Shown: one piece after another, positions 29,419 to 42,230 of the stretch | How positions within the stretch are numbered: the stretch's first letter is position 1 | Layout: each line of letters starts with the position of its first letter | Assembly: GCA_020465985.1 (NCBI GenBank) | Contig: JAANYP010004339.1 | Span: forward strand, 124,001 to 188,000 | From: Centrapalus pauciflorus | Lineage: Eukaryota > Streptophyta > Magnoliopsida > Asterales > Asteraceae | Reading direction: 5' to 3' | DNA: 64,000 nucleotides | The notes under the pieces: model-generated | Told to the model about the DNA's origin: nothing | Databases searched by the model: none | The model's input: the letters and a program-made list of their open reading frames with translations, nothing else | Translations under genes and position numbers: made by a program

Positions 29419-31901
29419 TTATATAAATAACTTAGTAATTTGTTGGGCATTTGATGTCCACATAGAAACAAAATTATATAAACAATACAAAGCAGTCAAT
29501 TAAGAGAGTGTGTATTTGATGTCCACATAAAAACAGAAACGTAGATCATATATATGTGTGTGTTTTTCATAAAAAACAGAAACAGAAGTTACACATAATT
29601 GAGTGTGTTTTGTGAGCATTCATTCATCATCGTCCATAACAATAACTTTGTCATTTATATTTAAGAATAGGTATACTAAAACAGAAAGCTAATAATGATG
29701 TATTTGTTCATTAGTAACTGGATTTTAATTCGGTTTTTAGTTGTTATGGATTCAGTCCGCTTTCATCAAGAATCAAAACTAAATCGTCTTTATTATTTAT
29801 AAAGTTTGAAAAAAAAGTTAATTTTTTAATAAGTTGATACTTCAATACTAAATTTTTATGGAAAAAATGCAGTTTCTTATCATTTGATTTTACAAACTCG
29901 ATACTTAAATGCTGGATTTTTATGCGACCCCTATGTGAGATTGTGTCTGTTCTATTTGAATAGAAGTTTGGAAATTTGAATGTTTTGATTTGATTGATTA
30001 TATTTGTTAGTCAAAACAGAAAACAGAAACATAAATTATATTTGTCAGTATAAATATACATAAAATAAATAAAAATTCAATCTCTGATGTCAAGATCTGT
30101 GCAGGTGTTTCATCAAGTGGGGGGATTGGTGCTCTTTACAAAAACCAACTGATGAATTTTGAGGAAATTTTTGAAGTAATTTTGATTAAAAGATGCCACT
30201 TTCAGAGTTTTATAGATCTGCAAATGGAAAGAATGAAGACCCTCAACAAAACCAACTGATGTTTCATACATGTAAGTTCTTCAGCTTGTTTGATATTGCC
30301 TTTCTTGATAATTCTGTTATGTTTGGTTGAATTGATCCTCGTCGTTTGTGATAATTTCAAGTCTTTAAAAAAAACAATGGATCTAGTTGCTGCCCAAACA
30401 CTGCACATTAATTTGTTGCTGCTCAATTGTTTTTAACAAACACTGTACATTCTTTTGCTGCTGTTGGTGCACTTTTTTACAAACACTGCACATTAATTTT
30501 TCTATTTTTAACCATTTTTAGTTGGATATGTATGGCAAATTGGATCTGTTTCGTGTTTCTTGGCTGAAACTCTTCTTAATTTCAATTTTACTATTTTTCT
30601 TTGAACAAAACTCTTCTTCCAAACTTAAAAGATTCCAATCATTTCTTGTCCACCACAACAATCACAAACTCCTTTATTATTATTTTTTCTTTCCCTTTTC
30701 TTTATATTCCTATGATAAAAAGATTTGTCTTCAAAGATAGATTAGGATTGAGAGAGCAGAGGTGAGGGAATTGATAGGAAAATCACCAATAAATTTCTCT
30801 CTTTTCAATGTAATCAAAAGCTATTGTTAGGGAGTACTATTTGGACATCAACGTGTGCAACAAATTGAATGTTCATACATGAGTTGGGTACATGAGTTTA
30901 ATACACACTTTTGTTACTAGAGTACTTTCTCCTGTATTCATACACGAGTTTTGATATAGTGTATGAAATAGTTTCTCCTGTATTCATTTGCCTCTCAGTA
31001 GCAGTTAAAACTGAAACACCTCCAATATTTTCCTTTACCACCTTAAGAACGTATGGTTTAAAGGGTATGAATCTTCGATTTTTCATTTTAGAATGTAGAT
31101 GTCTTTTATTGATTCGTAATATGTTTATGTATTTACAGAAATTGATGAGGTGTCTTTACCGCGTCAAAAGGTATGAGTCTTCGTTTTTTTAATTTTATAA
31201 TGATCTGATGTAAACAGATAATACGTTTGTAATATGATGATTTGTAATATGTTTGTGTATTTTACAATGAGGATGAAAACAGATGTGATTCTTATAGAAA
31301 CCAAAATAAAAACGAAAGAGAAGTTGATTACCTGAAATAGATTTGAAATAGACATAAAAGAGAAGTTGATCACAGCTCATTTGTCTTTTGGTTTCTGTAA
31401 GAAGGTGAAATGAATTCTGTTATAAACAGCAGCAGGTTATGGCAGCAGAAATAAAATTCTCGTTTACCTTGGTTCTTTGATAAATCGATAGGTTATGGCA
31501 GCAGGAACAGATGCAATTTGGAACAATGCAATAGATGGGGTTATAGAAGCCAACAACTTGGAGAATTGCAACAGATGGTTTGGGGGAATGGAAGAGTCAC
31601 TGGGTTGGTATATGAAAGATTGACAGCAACAGGTTATGGCAGCCAATGGGTTGTAGTTTGGCATGAGTTACTTTTTTGTGTAACAAGTAATCTGATAATT
31701 ATTACTTTTGTACATTAATGGGTTGTACTTTTGCATCAATGAGTTGTATGTTTTAAAAATCAAAACTGTAGTTTTTCTTTTGCTTTAAAGGTTGTACCTT
31801 ATGCTTTGAAAGTGATGTGTCTTAAAATTCAAGAAATCTACTTTTAAAAGTTGTACATTGTGCATTATAACTTGTAAAAAGCTAAATGTTTTATTAGTAG
31901 T

Positions 31902-31903
<2 letters not shown>
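29419..31903. other. AT-rich region without a supported gene
   Basis: Several short open frames exist but none has a recognisable domain, codon pattern or splice structure. Short repeated blocks are present: CAAACACTGCACATTAAT near 30397 and 30480, GTATGAATCTTCG-type blocks near 31066 and 31171, and GGTTATGGCAGCA near 31433, 31491 and 31631. The block 29528-29640 duplicates 27361-27480. The region is probably old transposon or Helitron body. Confidence 0.45.

Positions 31904-31990
<87 letters not shown>
31904..31990. repeat. (AT)n microsatellite
   Basis: About 87 bp of perfect AT repeat. The sequence after it (AAAAGAATGTTAAAA, then TTTGTGACAA) resembles that after the AT tract at 41275-41353, so the two tracts are parts of related repeats. 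Confidence 0.9.
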
Positions 31991-31994
<4 letters not shown>

Positions 31995-32208
31995 TGGCAA
32001 TAACAAACTTAAAAGAATGTTAAAAAAAATACTTACTATTCGCGTATATTAAGAAAAGATAGAAAAATAATATTTGTGACAAATAATTATACTTTTTTTG
32101 GCATTACACCAATTCACCTAAAAAGATAAATTAATATTGTTCTTAAAAAATAATAAAATATAAGATAAATAAAATTCATTATTTAAAAGATAACTACATT
32201 TTAAAAAA

Positions 32209-33168
32209 GGAAGAATTTCATATATGTCCCTCTAAAACTGCATAATATCATATATACCCAAGTCAAAAAAAGAACTTCATATATATCCTTCTAAAACTTC
32301 ATAATATCATATTTACCCAATTTATAATTTTAATATCATATATACCCTTTCAAACTTTTAAATATATCAAATATATCCAAATTATTTATTTATTCTTTTT
32401 TATTACTTTAAAACTCATAATAAATATTCATTAATAAAGAAATGACCAATCTACCCTTTTTATTTCTTAAACTTCATAATATCATATTTACCCAATTGTA
32501 CTTTAATATCATATATACCCTTTTAAACTTTTAAATATTCATATATATCCAAATTACTTATTTATGATCTTTTATTACTTTAAGATATCAAATCTTTTAT
32601 TTTTTGACGGAATTCGGTGATTCAAATTTCAATTTGTTCGTTAAGTCGAAGCCTACAAGAACTGAAGATTTAATCAAGGTAATTAACTTTTAAATCCCTT
32701 GATTTTAGAGGTTCAGGTGCTCGTGGTAGGCTTCTACTTAACGAACAAATGAAATTTGAATCGCCGAATTCCGTCAAGAAATAAAAGATTTGATATCTTA
32801 AAGTAATAAAAGATCACAAATAAATAATTTAGATATATTTAAAAGTTTAAAAGGGTATATATGATATTAAAGTTTTCAATTGGGTAAATATGATATTATG
32901 AAGTTTAAGAAATAAAAAGGGTAGATTGGTCATTTCTTTATTAATGAATATTTATTATGAGTTTTAAATTAATAAAAAAAGAATAAATAAATAATTTGGA
33001 TATATTTGATATATTTAAAAGTTTGAAAGGGTATATATGATATTAAAGTTTTAAATTGGGTAAATATGATATTATGAAGTTTTAGAAGGATATATATGAA
33101 ATTCTTTTTTTTGGCTTGGGTATATATGATATTATGCAGTTTTAGAGGGACATATATGAAATTCTCCC
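32209..33168. mobile_element. 960-bp foldback element with perfect 9-bp TSD
   Basis: Two arms of about 450 bp are near-perfect inverted copies: AGAATTTCATATATGTCCCT on the left is mirrored by AGGGACATATATGAAATTCT on the right, and the arms stay paired to about 32655 and 32725. A spacer of roughly 70 bp separates them. Flanks are TTTAAAAAA at 32200-32208 and 33169-33177. Ends are GGA/GGG and CCC. It encodes nothing. The TSD length and GGG ends link it to the element at 28892, although the arm sequences differ. Confidence 0.9.
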
Positions 33169-33177
33169 TTTAAAAAA

Positions 33178-33327
33178 CAACAGAATAATAGATAACACAA
33201 GTTGTTACTTCTATTATCTATAAACATTAATAAATAATTAAATCTATCCAGTATGTGACATAAATATTTAAATAAACAAGATTACATTTGAAAATAAAAA
33301 ATTATAATATTAATAAAGAACATAAAT
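33178..33327. other. Short AT-rich repeat segment
   Basis: Resumes on the other side of the nested block at 41162. Together they resemble 11000-11220. It is target DNA for the solo LTR that follows. Confidence 0.5.
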
Positions 33328-34293
33328 TGTAATGCCCGTAAATTTTGGTAAATTCTAACTCCGACATTTCAATTCATTCCTAAAATATAAGAGTACTATA
33401 AAAATTGTATTATGAGTATTCATTATTATATTTGAAAGGAGAACGAAAAATCATGAAAATCGACTATAATATCGAAATACTTCATTTTCGGAGCATCGTA
33501 TGAAAATACTAACATGATACGAATTAACCGGTATTAAGATAATTGGTGTTGACAAAAAAAAAAGAATAAAAAAATATGAAGACCTTATCTCCCTAACCTT
33601 CCTCCCATACCATTCTTTCTTTTTAATATTATAATCAAAACACATCTCTTTCTCAATTTTCACAAAAAATAATAATGATTTCTTCTTGTCTTTAGATATG
33701 ACCATCATCTTGAAACAATTGTTCCATGGTGATTCAAGAGCAAGAATTCTTTTAGAAAAATTAAGATGGAGTGGTGGTGCTAACTTGTGAATATTCCACC
33801 AAGTTTATCTTCAAAGGTTTATCACTTTGTGGTAATGAACTTTTAAGTTCCATCACTAATCTTGTATTGTTGTTAAAATGTCAAATTAAATATCAAAATA
33901 TGTAATAATCAATATTTATAATCCATTTAATGGTTCTTAATATTAGTTTCTTCATAAAACCCAATACTCCATTAATGGATTTTTGGTGTGTAGTAGAAAA
34001 TATACAATGTTTAATAGATAAATATATATAAGATTGAGGTTAAAAAACAAGTTAGGAACAATATACATAACTAAAATCTTAATATTTGAGATTTACTATT
34101 TGAGGGTAGAAATTATATAAAAAATGAAAATGCTGATAATGGGAAAATAATAATAATAATAATAATAAAAGAAAGGAAAATAAGAGTTAAAACAAAAAAA
34201 TATGTTTGAGGTTAAGACCATACAAGTTGTCTAGATATATATGTGTGTGTGTGTGTATATATAAAATTGTACGTAAATATAAAATATGTATGC

Positions 34294-34353
<60 letters not shown>

Positions 34354-34999
34354 GTGTGTGAATGTGTGTGATTTTAATATTGAAAAAGTTTTAGAAAATT
34401 TATTCAATCAAATTATAATATACGTGTCGAGGTAAACTATGGATTTATCCGAACCGGATCTTTTAGAGTCTAAGTGAATAAGTAAAACTATAGGTGGTGA
34501 AGACAAATATTTTACCAATAAAAGAGGAGAATGATGTTTGTATAACCACTACAACAAAATGACCCTAATGCAACACTGAGAAAATGTCACATTAGACCTG
34601 AAAAGTGTTGCATTAGGGCTAATGTGACGCTTTATCAAATGTCACCTTAGTCAATGTCGCCTTAGGTCTGTAGCGAAACATTTTTCAAAATATGCAACAC
34701 ATTTTAAAAGTGTTTCATGTATTTTATAATTGCGACACTTTAAAAAATACAACACTTTTTACATTCTAGTGCAACACTTTATGATTTATCGTCATTAAGC
34801 TATGACAACACTTTTTTCATCAAATGTGACACTTTAATGATCTTTTGACAAAATAAATGCAACAGTATTTATACTCTAATGCCAACACTTTTCTTATTCT
34901 TTTTCATTTAATACAAATACTATAAATTAATATATTGATTTGTAATACTTTTTTAATATGATACCAAATTCTATAATATGAATCAACAATAGAATAATA

Positions 35000-37396
35000 T
35001 GTAACATCCGGCATTAAACCAGGTTAGCAACAAAGCCCTAATCTACATTTAATAGTCAATTATAGCCTAATCAGTGGTCATTAGAAATTAATCAAGTGAT
35101 TAACAAGGCTTATTAGAAAAGTCAACTCAATTAGAATCAAATTCATCGGTGCGATGAATCGGGAAATCAATTAATCCGATCAATTTACGACATGAAGGAT
35201 TAATTCAACTAAGTACATAATTAAATCATGATTAGTGACACTAATCATACACTAATACAATTACTTAACCTTAATTATGCAAGACTAAAACAATTAATTA
35301 AAACAATGCATCCAAACGTATTTATGAATTTATAAGAAAAGGGAAATACGAGAATACATTTCTAAATACTTTTATACAAAAAAAAATATAAATACATCAA
35401 AAATACACCCTCTAGGCCGGCCACAAGGTGGTACACAAGGACCAAAAGTTTGTATTATTTTACTCAACATTTCACCATCAAATCCTCCTCTTTCCTTTCA
35501 TCCAAGATTTTTCACTATTATCATCATTTCACCACCTTTTTCTCCTCTATAAATAGAACCACCACTTCACTTCATTTCTCACACCTTCACAACACAAAAA
35601 CCTCCCTTTCTCTCCCTCTAAAATCCGGCCAAGGCCTCAAGCCAAAGCCAAAATTGTGCAACTTTCATATTTTTGTAATTTTCAAGTGTTTTTGGGTGAA
35701 ATCTTCCAAGAGTTTCAACTTCTACTTGGTTTCATCTTTCTAATACCCCAAAGTAAGTAAATACTAGCTTATATCATCTCATATTTATGTTTATATAAGT
35801 CTTGCATAATATATATAATCACCTACAACAACAAGTTTCATAAAAACTCAAGTTTATAAGTTTCTAGTTCTTATTTTAAGTTGTTTCTTTAAATGTGTTT
35901 ATGAATATGTGAACACATTATAAAAGTGTTAATATTATGAAAACATGTGATATATATGTGTTTTTATAACTATTATGACTTTTATACAAGTAGTCTTTGA
36001 ATAAACAACAAGAATCATAAGTTGTTGTAAGTTTATAAACTACGGATTTTCGGCAGAAAACTTATATCGACTTTGAAAAATCATAACTAATTCATAACTC
36101 AACGAAATGAGTTGATTCTTGTCTCAAAAGTTAGATCTATGTCTTAACTATGGATCTGCAAATTTTCATGATTTATTTCGAAGTTTAAGACCTCCAGAAA
36201 TTATTTGGGAAACCGAAAGTTTGACAGCTCAAAAATGGCCAACATAGCGTTTTTAACGAGCTTTTTCACTAACCTAAACAACTCGAAAAATGGCCGTTCT
36301 TGATTCTAAAAATCCTTTGTATATAGTAGTTGAATGTCCTAGAAAATCAAAGTCTAAAACATTTTGGAGCTTGGTCAAAAACAGCCTCAAAGTAGGCCGA
36401 AAAACCTCCGAAAAAGCTGGAAAATTATATATATATAAACTTGACGTTTTAAGCGCATTTTGTTTAAAAACTTGTAATGTTGGGTGATTTAAGACATAAA
36501 AATCTATAAATACACATATTATCATATATTAGTGATATTAAGTCCTTATTATCATTTAGGACTCGATTAAACACCTCCGGTTTCATCAACCATCAAACAA
36601 CGCACCTTTGCATTTTTGCGCATAGTTTTGCCATCACAAGTTCGGTGAGTCTTCATAGCCCCTATTTTTCACTATCTATTGGGGTGGAAATACATGCACT
36701 GTTTTCATATGGACATCTAAACTGTATATTTCTTAAATGTATTACATATGGTTCCATTAGCCCTTATATCATGAACCGTTAATTGTATTTATTTGTAAGC
36801 GCGAATATATTGTGGATAGATCTGTCGGGAGTCATGTCCCCCATTCGGGTTAGCTCGGTTCGGCTAACAGCGAGTGCATATATATTCAACACACGGTATT
36901 ACGTATGGGAATACTGCTCAGGGCAAACTTATTCTAATTAAGCTTCGGTTGCATGATGGTTTAGGTAATACATACACGGAATTTATGATTTTATAAATTC
37001 AACTAATCTGATAATGTCCATACAACTGGTCTTTTCGCGTAAACCTATGAGCTCACCAACAATTTTTGTTGACGTATTTTAGCATGTATTTTCAGGTAAT
37101 TAAGGCACGTATGCCTCAGACGTAATTTACTTTCAAGCTTCCGCATCCATGGAGTCGCATGCATATTCAAATTAACGGAGATTTAGCTGCATTATTTTGG
37201 ATAATTTAATTATGTAATTAAATCTCTGTATTTTGTGAACTCCTTTACTCATATCAGTTTATGTAAAACATTGCTATATTTTCAAGTTTCAATGATGTAT
37301 TTTAAAAACGTCCATATAGTGGTCGTTCATTATAATTATGGTTACGCTTCCGCACTCGTCACGTCTCGCTGCCAACCGAGGTAGCAGGGTGTGACA
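35000..37396 (+). mobile_element. Solo gypsy-type LTR inside the CACTA element
   Basis: Begins TGTAACATCCGGCATTAAAC and ends AGGGTGTGACA, 2397 bp, with perfect TAATA duplications at 34995-34999 and 37397-37401. A TATA box (TATAAATA) is at 35548-35555 followed by a C/A-rich leader. Ends and style match the LTR starting at 63810 and, at the right end, the gypsy LTRs at 45985 and 53257. Open frames inside it (35450, 36290) are not genes. Confidence 0.9.
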
Positions 37397-37401
37397 TAAT
37401 A

Positions 37402-39800
37402 CAATATCATTCAAATTGTATTCCAACAATAATAAGGTCTAATACCAAAAATAACTATAATGAAATGTATATGCAACACCAAAAAGAGTCGATCACAATC
37501 ACAAAATGTATCTTTTTAAATACTGGACTTGAAATTTCTTTCGTATGAAATCGTTGTTTCATTTTCCTTTGCAAGCTCTACACATGACTTTGTATATTCC
37601 AATTGAAAGTAGCCTGAAACATACAAAATCAACACACAATATTGTTAATGTGTTAGGTAATGTAAATGATTAAAAAAAATATAAAGCACAAATCTCTAAA
37701 ACATGCACTTTGAAGGTAACGTAATTTAACAAATTAAGTAATGTTTTCATACCTCATGTACTATTTTAAGATATGTGTTACGGATATGAAACTTATTAAA
37801 TACATGTCAAAGCAATCTAAAAAACTATGAAATGGAAAATGTGATTAGGTCCTACCAATATCAATAATACACAATAGTTTGGTTCATGTGAGGGATGGTC
37901 CATGTTGTAATTCACATTTGTTTTTGTTGTGATATAGTGTGTTATTGCTGATTAATTTATAAAGTATACTTTATTTCCAGGTTCTGTAACAAATAAATTC
38001 TGTTTGGCTAATGTCGTTGCCTATTTTGTTGTGATATAGTGTGTTGTTGCTGATTAATTCAGGAGGAGTACATTTCCAAAATGAAAATCTTGGATAACAT
38101 CATACTCAAGAAGAGATATATACTAAAACACAAAAATGTGTTCTTAATCCTCAAAACAAAGCTATAAGCAGTAACATTTATCAAAGACAAAAATGAACGA
38201 CAAATGATGTATTCTTTGTGTCTACCCTCTAGGCTAAGGCACCTTGCTCCTAAACACAACACTGAGCACTTAACCATTACAAAGGATGTTTATATGTTTA
38301 GAAACATTTAAACACATAACTACTTTGCTAAAAAGAAAAAACAGAAAAAACTGCAACGACACTATGAGAGCCTGTAATGAAATGATATTTTGTCCTCGTT
38401 GAATGGTGTCACACAACTTATATCTTTCACAAGAAACAACATATGTCCATGTTGGCACTTCTACAACTCTATTTTGATATGATATTCTGATTTATTTTAA
38501 AACCCTTAATTAGAGTCTTTCCCCACAACTCCAGCTTTGAATCGCTAGACTACTATGTTACCTAATCAACATTCAGCTCAAAATGACAAACCTGTTCCCC
38601 CTCCCCCCTTGGATGGGCTGGTTTTCAGTTCTATGGGTGGTTTTGTAGTCGAACTGATTATGATATGATTCATTTCTTCACCAAGTTGTACTACTAACAC
38701 AACTTCAACAGCCCCTTTAATGCTACATTCTTTGTTCTGATTCAATATAATCATGGCGCTTGAGCAACGAGATGTAGAGCGATGGTACATGGTTATAACA
38801 CACATAGATGCACACTTACTCAAGCTTTGAAATTTTAAGGGAGGGACCAATGATGTATAAACATAACTGATCAATAGCAATAGGAAAATTGGTTTTTCTC
38901 CCTTTCATGTCTCATTCTAAAAGATTTGATTATATAAGCAATTGAAGGAAGTCAAAACTTGAAGTAAGAGATAACAGAGACTCATCAAAATTATTTGGTG
39001 CAACGTCTAGGCTACTGTGATATTTGGCCTTGCAAATACTTGTATATTTGGCCTATTTTTTAAATAAATGACAAAAATACTGATCTGTTCAACTAGATTG
39101 CATATAAGTTTGTTCTTAATTATAGAAAGTTCTCATATGCATTTCATCAAACATACAATGTGCATCAAAATTTATATTGTCACATTCATACAAGGGTGAA
39201 CAAATCATAATGGAAAACGGTAAGCAAACCTTATTGCTCCGAATTGGAGTTCTAACAACTTTGGTGGTGAACAGGTGGCTTCGATGATGATCTATATAAA
39301 ATAATAATGACAACTAAATCAGACAACATAACTAAAATCAAATATGGAGTAGATGCGTATATGTTCGATAATGTAACTACAATCTATAAACAAAACTAAA
39401 AGACGACAGAAAGAGTCCAAAAATAAACCTGAGATTGAATAAAAATCGACAGAGTCCTTGAATGGAAGCTGAAAGAGAATCCTTGAATTGATTTAACTAC
39501 CAAAATCGCGAGTAACACCTGGAAGAGGAGAGAAGCATGAGACACGATCCTTACCTGAGAGGACACAACATGAGAGAAAATTTTCAGTGGAAGAGGAGAC
39601 GACGTGAGAGAAAAACCGAAAGTATGAGAATGAGAGCAGCTACGGATTAACCTATTAGGTTAAATAAAATTTTCGTGCGGGAACTAAGGCGCCATTTTTA
39701 ATGAGTTTTGGTGGCTCTTCAATTAAAATGTTGAAACTGAAAATAATTATTTACTGACATTCATGTATTAAGTATCACAAAATAATAGATATATTAAAAC
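37402..39800. other. Interior of the CACTA element
   Basis: No transposase recognised. On the minus strand 39690 to 39420 looks like an mRNA leader: a T/C-rich start, CTCAG-GTAAGG (donor-like) and TTCCAG-GTG (acceptor-like). It could be the remnant promoter side of a lost transposase gene. The minus-strand open frames at 38059-38880 carry no recognised domain. Confidence 0.4.
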
Positions 39801-40309
39801 ATATGTCACTATAACTATAAATAATATTGTCAGAAAATGTAAACCATCACTAAATTCTTAAAAGTATTTTGTGACACATATTCTGCCAGTAAAAATGTAT
39901 TATAGTGGCACATACATATTTGCCATAAAATGTGACACTAAATGACATTTTTTTTATAGTGTGTGTTACATTTTTATATTAAAAAAAATTACCACACAAG
40001 AAAAAATTTACATGTATTAATGTTTTTTTTTTTTAATCCAACACTTGTAATAAGTGTCACATACTTACATTTGAAATGCAACACTTTTAGAAGTGTCACA
40101 CTTTTTAATGGAAAGCGTAACACTTTAAAAAAAAGTGTTACATTATTTAATAAAAATTGCAACACTTTAAGAAAGGTGTTGCATTAAATCATTATATGTA
40201 ACATCTATCGTAAAAGTGTTGCTTTATAACAAAATTTATAATAAAAGCAACATTTTTCATAAGTGCTGCATCAAAAGTGTCACATAATTATCATTTTGTA
40301 GTAGTGAAC

Positions 40310-41161
40310 GAATTTCTATATCAGGAATATAGTTGGCTATCGTGGTAATTGTCATAGTGAACGAGTTGGTGTTAGCTATTTTGGAACTTCTGTATCGTAC
40401 AAGCACTGTGAGTAACAATGTTGTTAATTCATAATTGTGTGTATCCTTATTATTTGTCATCATCAGAATCACTTGATAATCTCATGCTCATATTATAAGT
40501 TTACAAGCAACCTTATATGATTCATATGATTTGTTCTATGTTTATTTGTAGGTGTCGTCCCTCTCCACATACATGCATGATATGATATATAATAACTGTG
40601 ATGTTACTTCGTGTGACAAAACAGATATTATAGGGAGTGTCGTCTTCTTGAAATACTGCCTAGGAGTGTTGTCCTCCTAAGAATACATACAAGTTGGGGT
40701 ACCGCCGCTTACTTAATACTCGCAGGAGTGCCGACTCCTATTCTTTTATGTTTAGTTTCATTTTCCATACATATGCACTTTATGCTTTCACCTTGTTACT
40801 CATTAGGCCGTGAGCTTATCCTGTGTGGGGAATTACTTTTCAGGTGGAAGCAAAGGTAAAGGCCCGATGGCCTATTGATTATAATTAGCTGGAAGGATAC
40901 CTAAAGATGCAGATTTTTGTAGAACACTTATTTCCACTAGTGCCACCTTATGGCGTTTTGGGTCGGGTAGACTATTTGATCAATATTTGGCATGTAATGT
41001 ATTAATATATTGACTTATGTTGTATTACTCTAGACTTGACATTTGACTTTGAATGAATGTTTAATGACTATCGATGAAAAGTTTTAAATTATCCCGTATT
41101 TTTGGAGGGAATAACTTCACGTATCCTGTATTAGTTCTTATAAATTAGGACGGGTGTTTCA
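40310..41161 (+). other. Right part of the outer solo LTR
   Basis: Continuation of the LTR that starts at 33328. It contains repeated short phrases such as GGAGTGTCG/GGAGTGTTG/GGAGTGCCG near 40633-40730. No gene. Confidence 0.6.
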
Positions 41162-41244
41162 TAAATCATAAAGATTATATAAACAATATTAATATTTAAA
41201 AAGTAAACATAATACAATACTAATAAATTCATATTTTATAACAT

Positions 41245-41356
<112 letters not shown>

Positions 41357-41594
41357 ACATATATATTATGTTTTATGTAAAACTGAAAATTTAAACTATA
41401 TCGACTAAGTATGTGTATAAATTAAGAAACAAAAAACCTAAAAGAATGTTAAAATTAACTATTATTTTTATATATATAAAAAGATTAAATAAATAATATA
41501 TGTGACAAGTATTTATATTTCTTATTCTTTTAGTAAGACTTAATATTTATATTTGTTTAATTTTAAGTAACTAACTATTTATTAAAAACTTATT

Positions 41595-41621
41595 CACGTA
41601 ACACGTGGGTTCATAAACTAG
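41595..41621 (+). mobile_element. Helitron-like 3' terminus (Hel-B)
   Basis: Hairpin CACGT-AAC-ACGTG (41595-41607), then GGTTCATAAA and CTAG (41618-41621) followed by T. The run GGTTNATAAACTAGT is shared with Hel-A at 10352-10365, so both belong to one family. The 5' end is not proven; the motif at 24197 is a candidate, which would give a Helitron with several later insertions. Confidence 0.65.
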
Positions 41622-41846
41622 TAGTTTTATATTATATGTAAAAAAGTTGATGTGACTATATTGCTGTCAGGTTTGTATTATATTCAAAATTTTTTGATTT
41701 TCTTAATAGAATTTGATTGTATTATTATTCTTTTTGTTTGTAGAATTTAAATATGTATGATTTTGAAGGTTCTTAGATGATTTTTTTTTATATTTGGAAG
41801 CATTAATGAGTGTTTGCTCCAAATCTAACTTTTTAATTTCGAAATA
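41622..41846. other. Target sequence left of Copia-3
   Basis: AT-rich, no gene. Before Copia-3 inserted it was joined to 63660 onward. Confidence 0.5.
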
Positions 41847-41926
41847 TGATGGGAAATATTCTAAGTATGTCAAGTTGTTAGTTAGATTTCTCAGACTCTT
41901 AGTAGTCTTTCTGTGTAATTACAAAG

Positions 41927-42025
41927 TTCAAGCTGTTAATTGAGTAAGTTCGAACTGCTAGTTCAAAAGTTCAAGTTGCCAGAGTTAAAAGTTCAAGCTG
42001 CTCAAAAGATAAAGTTCAAGCTGCT
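41927..42025 (+). repeat. ~22-bp tandem units in Copia-3 5' LTR
   Basis: Cores TTCAAG, TTCGAA, TTCAAG, TTCAAG and TTCAAG start at 41927, 41949, 41970, 41992 and 42015, mostly followed by CTGCT or a variant. The same five units are in the 3' LTR at 63173, 63195, 63216, 63238 and 63261, so the array is an original part of the LTR. Confidence 0.85.
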
Positions 42026-42137
42026 CAACAGTTTAACAACAGAAAGTGCTGAAATTCAGGAAGTGTTTTATATCCAAAGATTCAAGCATATCTACTTCCA
42101 GAGAAATCAGAGTTCCTCAAGGAAACAAATCAGAAGG

Positions 42138-42228
<91 letters not shown>

Positions 42229-42230
<2 letters not shown>

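Larger units (their letters stand above)
34547..40306. mobile_element. CACTA (En/Spm) element, non-autonomous, 5.76 kb
   Basis: Ends are CACTACAACAAAATGA and the reverse complement of CACTACTACAAAATGA, with 3-bp duplications AAC (34544-34546 and 40307-40309). Subterminal zones at both ends are packed with short motifs of the GCAACACTTT / AAGTGTTGCA and GTGACAC kinds, as expected for transposase-binding sites of CACTA elements. I see no transposase domain in any frame. A solo LTR (35000-37396) is inserted within it, so the element proper is about 3.36 kb. Confidence 0.92.
33328..41161 (+). mobile_element. Solo gypsy-type LTR split by a CACTA element
   Basis: Left part 33328-34546 begins TGTAATGCCCGTAAATTTTG; right part 40310-41161 ends GGGTGTTTCA. 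Flanks are TAAAT at 33323-33327 and 41162-41166, a perfect 5-bp duplication. Without the inserted CACTA and its 3-bp duplication the LTR would be about 2.07 kb. The TGTAATGCCCG start is common among plant gypsy LTRs. An AT tract at 34293-34351 lies inside. No coding sequence. Confidence 0.88.

Noticed and set aside
30522..31718. Possible host genes in the AT-rich region 30.5-31.7 kb
   Set aside because: ORFs are under 95 residues, compositionally biased and overlap repeated blocks; no motif supports them.
35450..36487. Short ORFs between 35450 and 36487
   Set aside because: Inside a solo LTR just after its TATA box and leader; low-complexity and without domains.
38059..38880. Minus-strand ORFs of 60-100 residues in the CACTA interior
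   Set aside because: No similarity to TNP1/TNP2-type transposases, no splice structure and no conserved domain that I can see.
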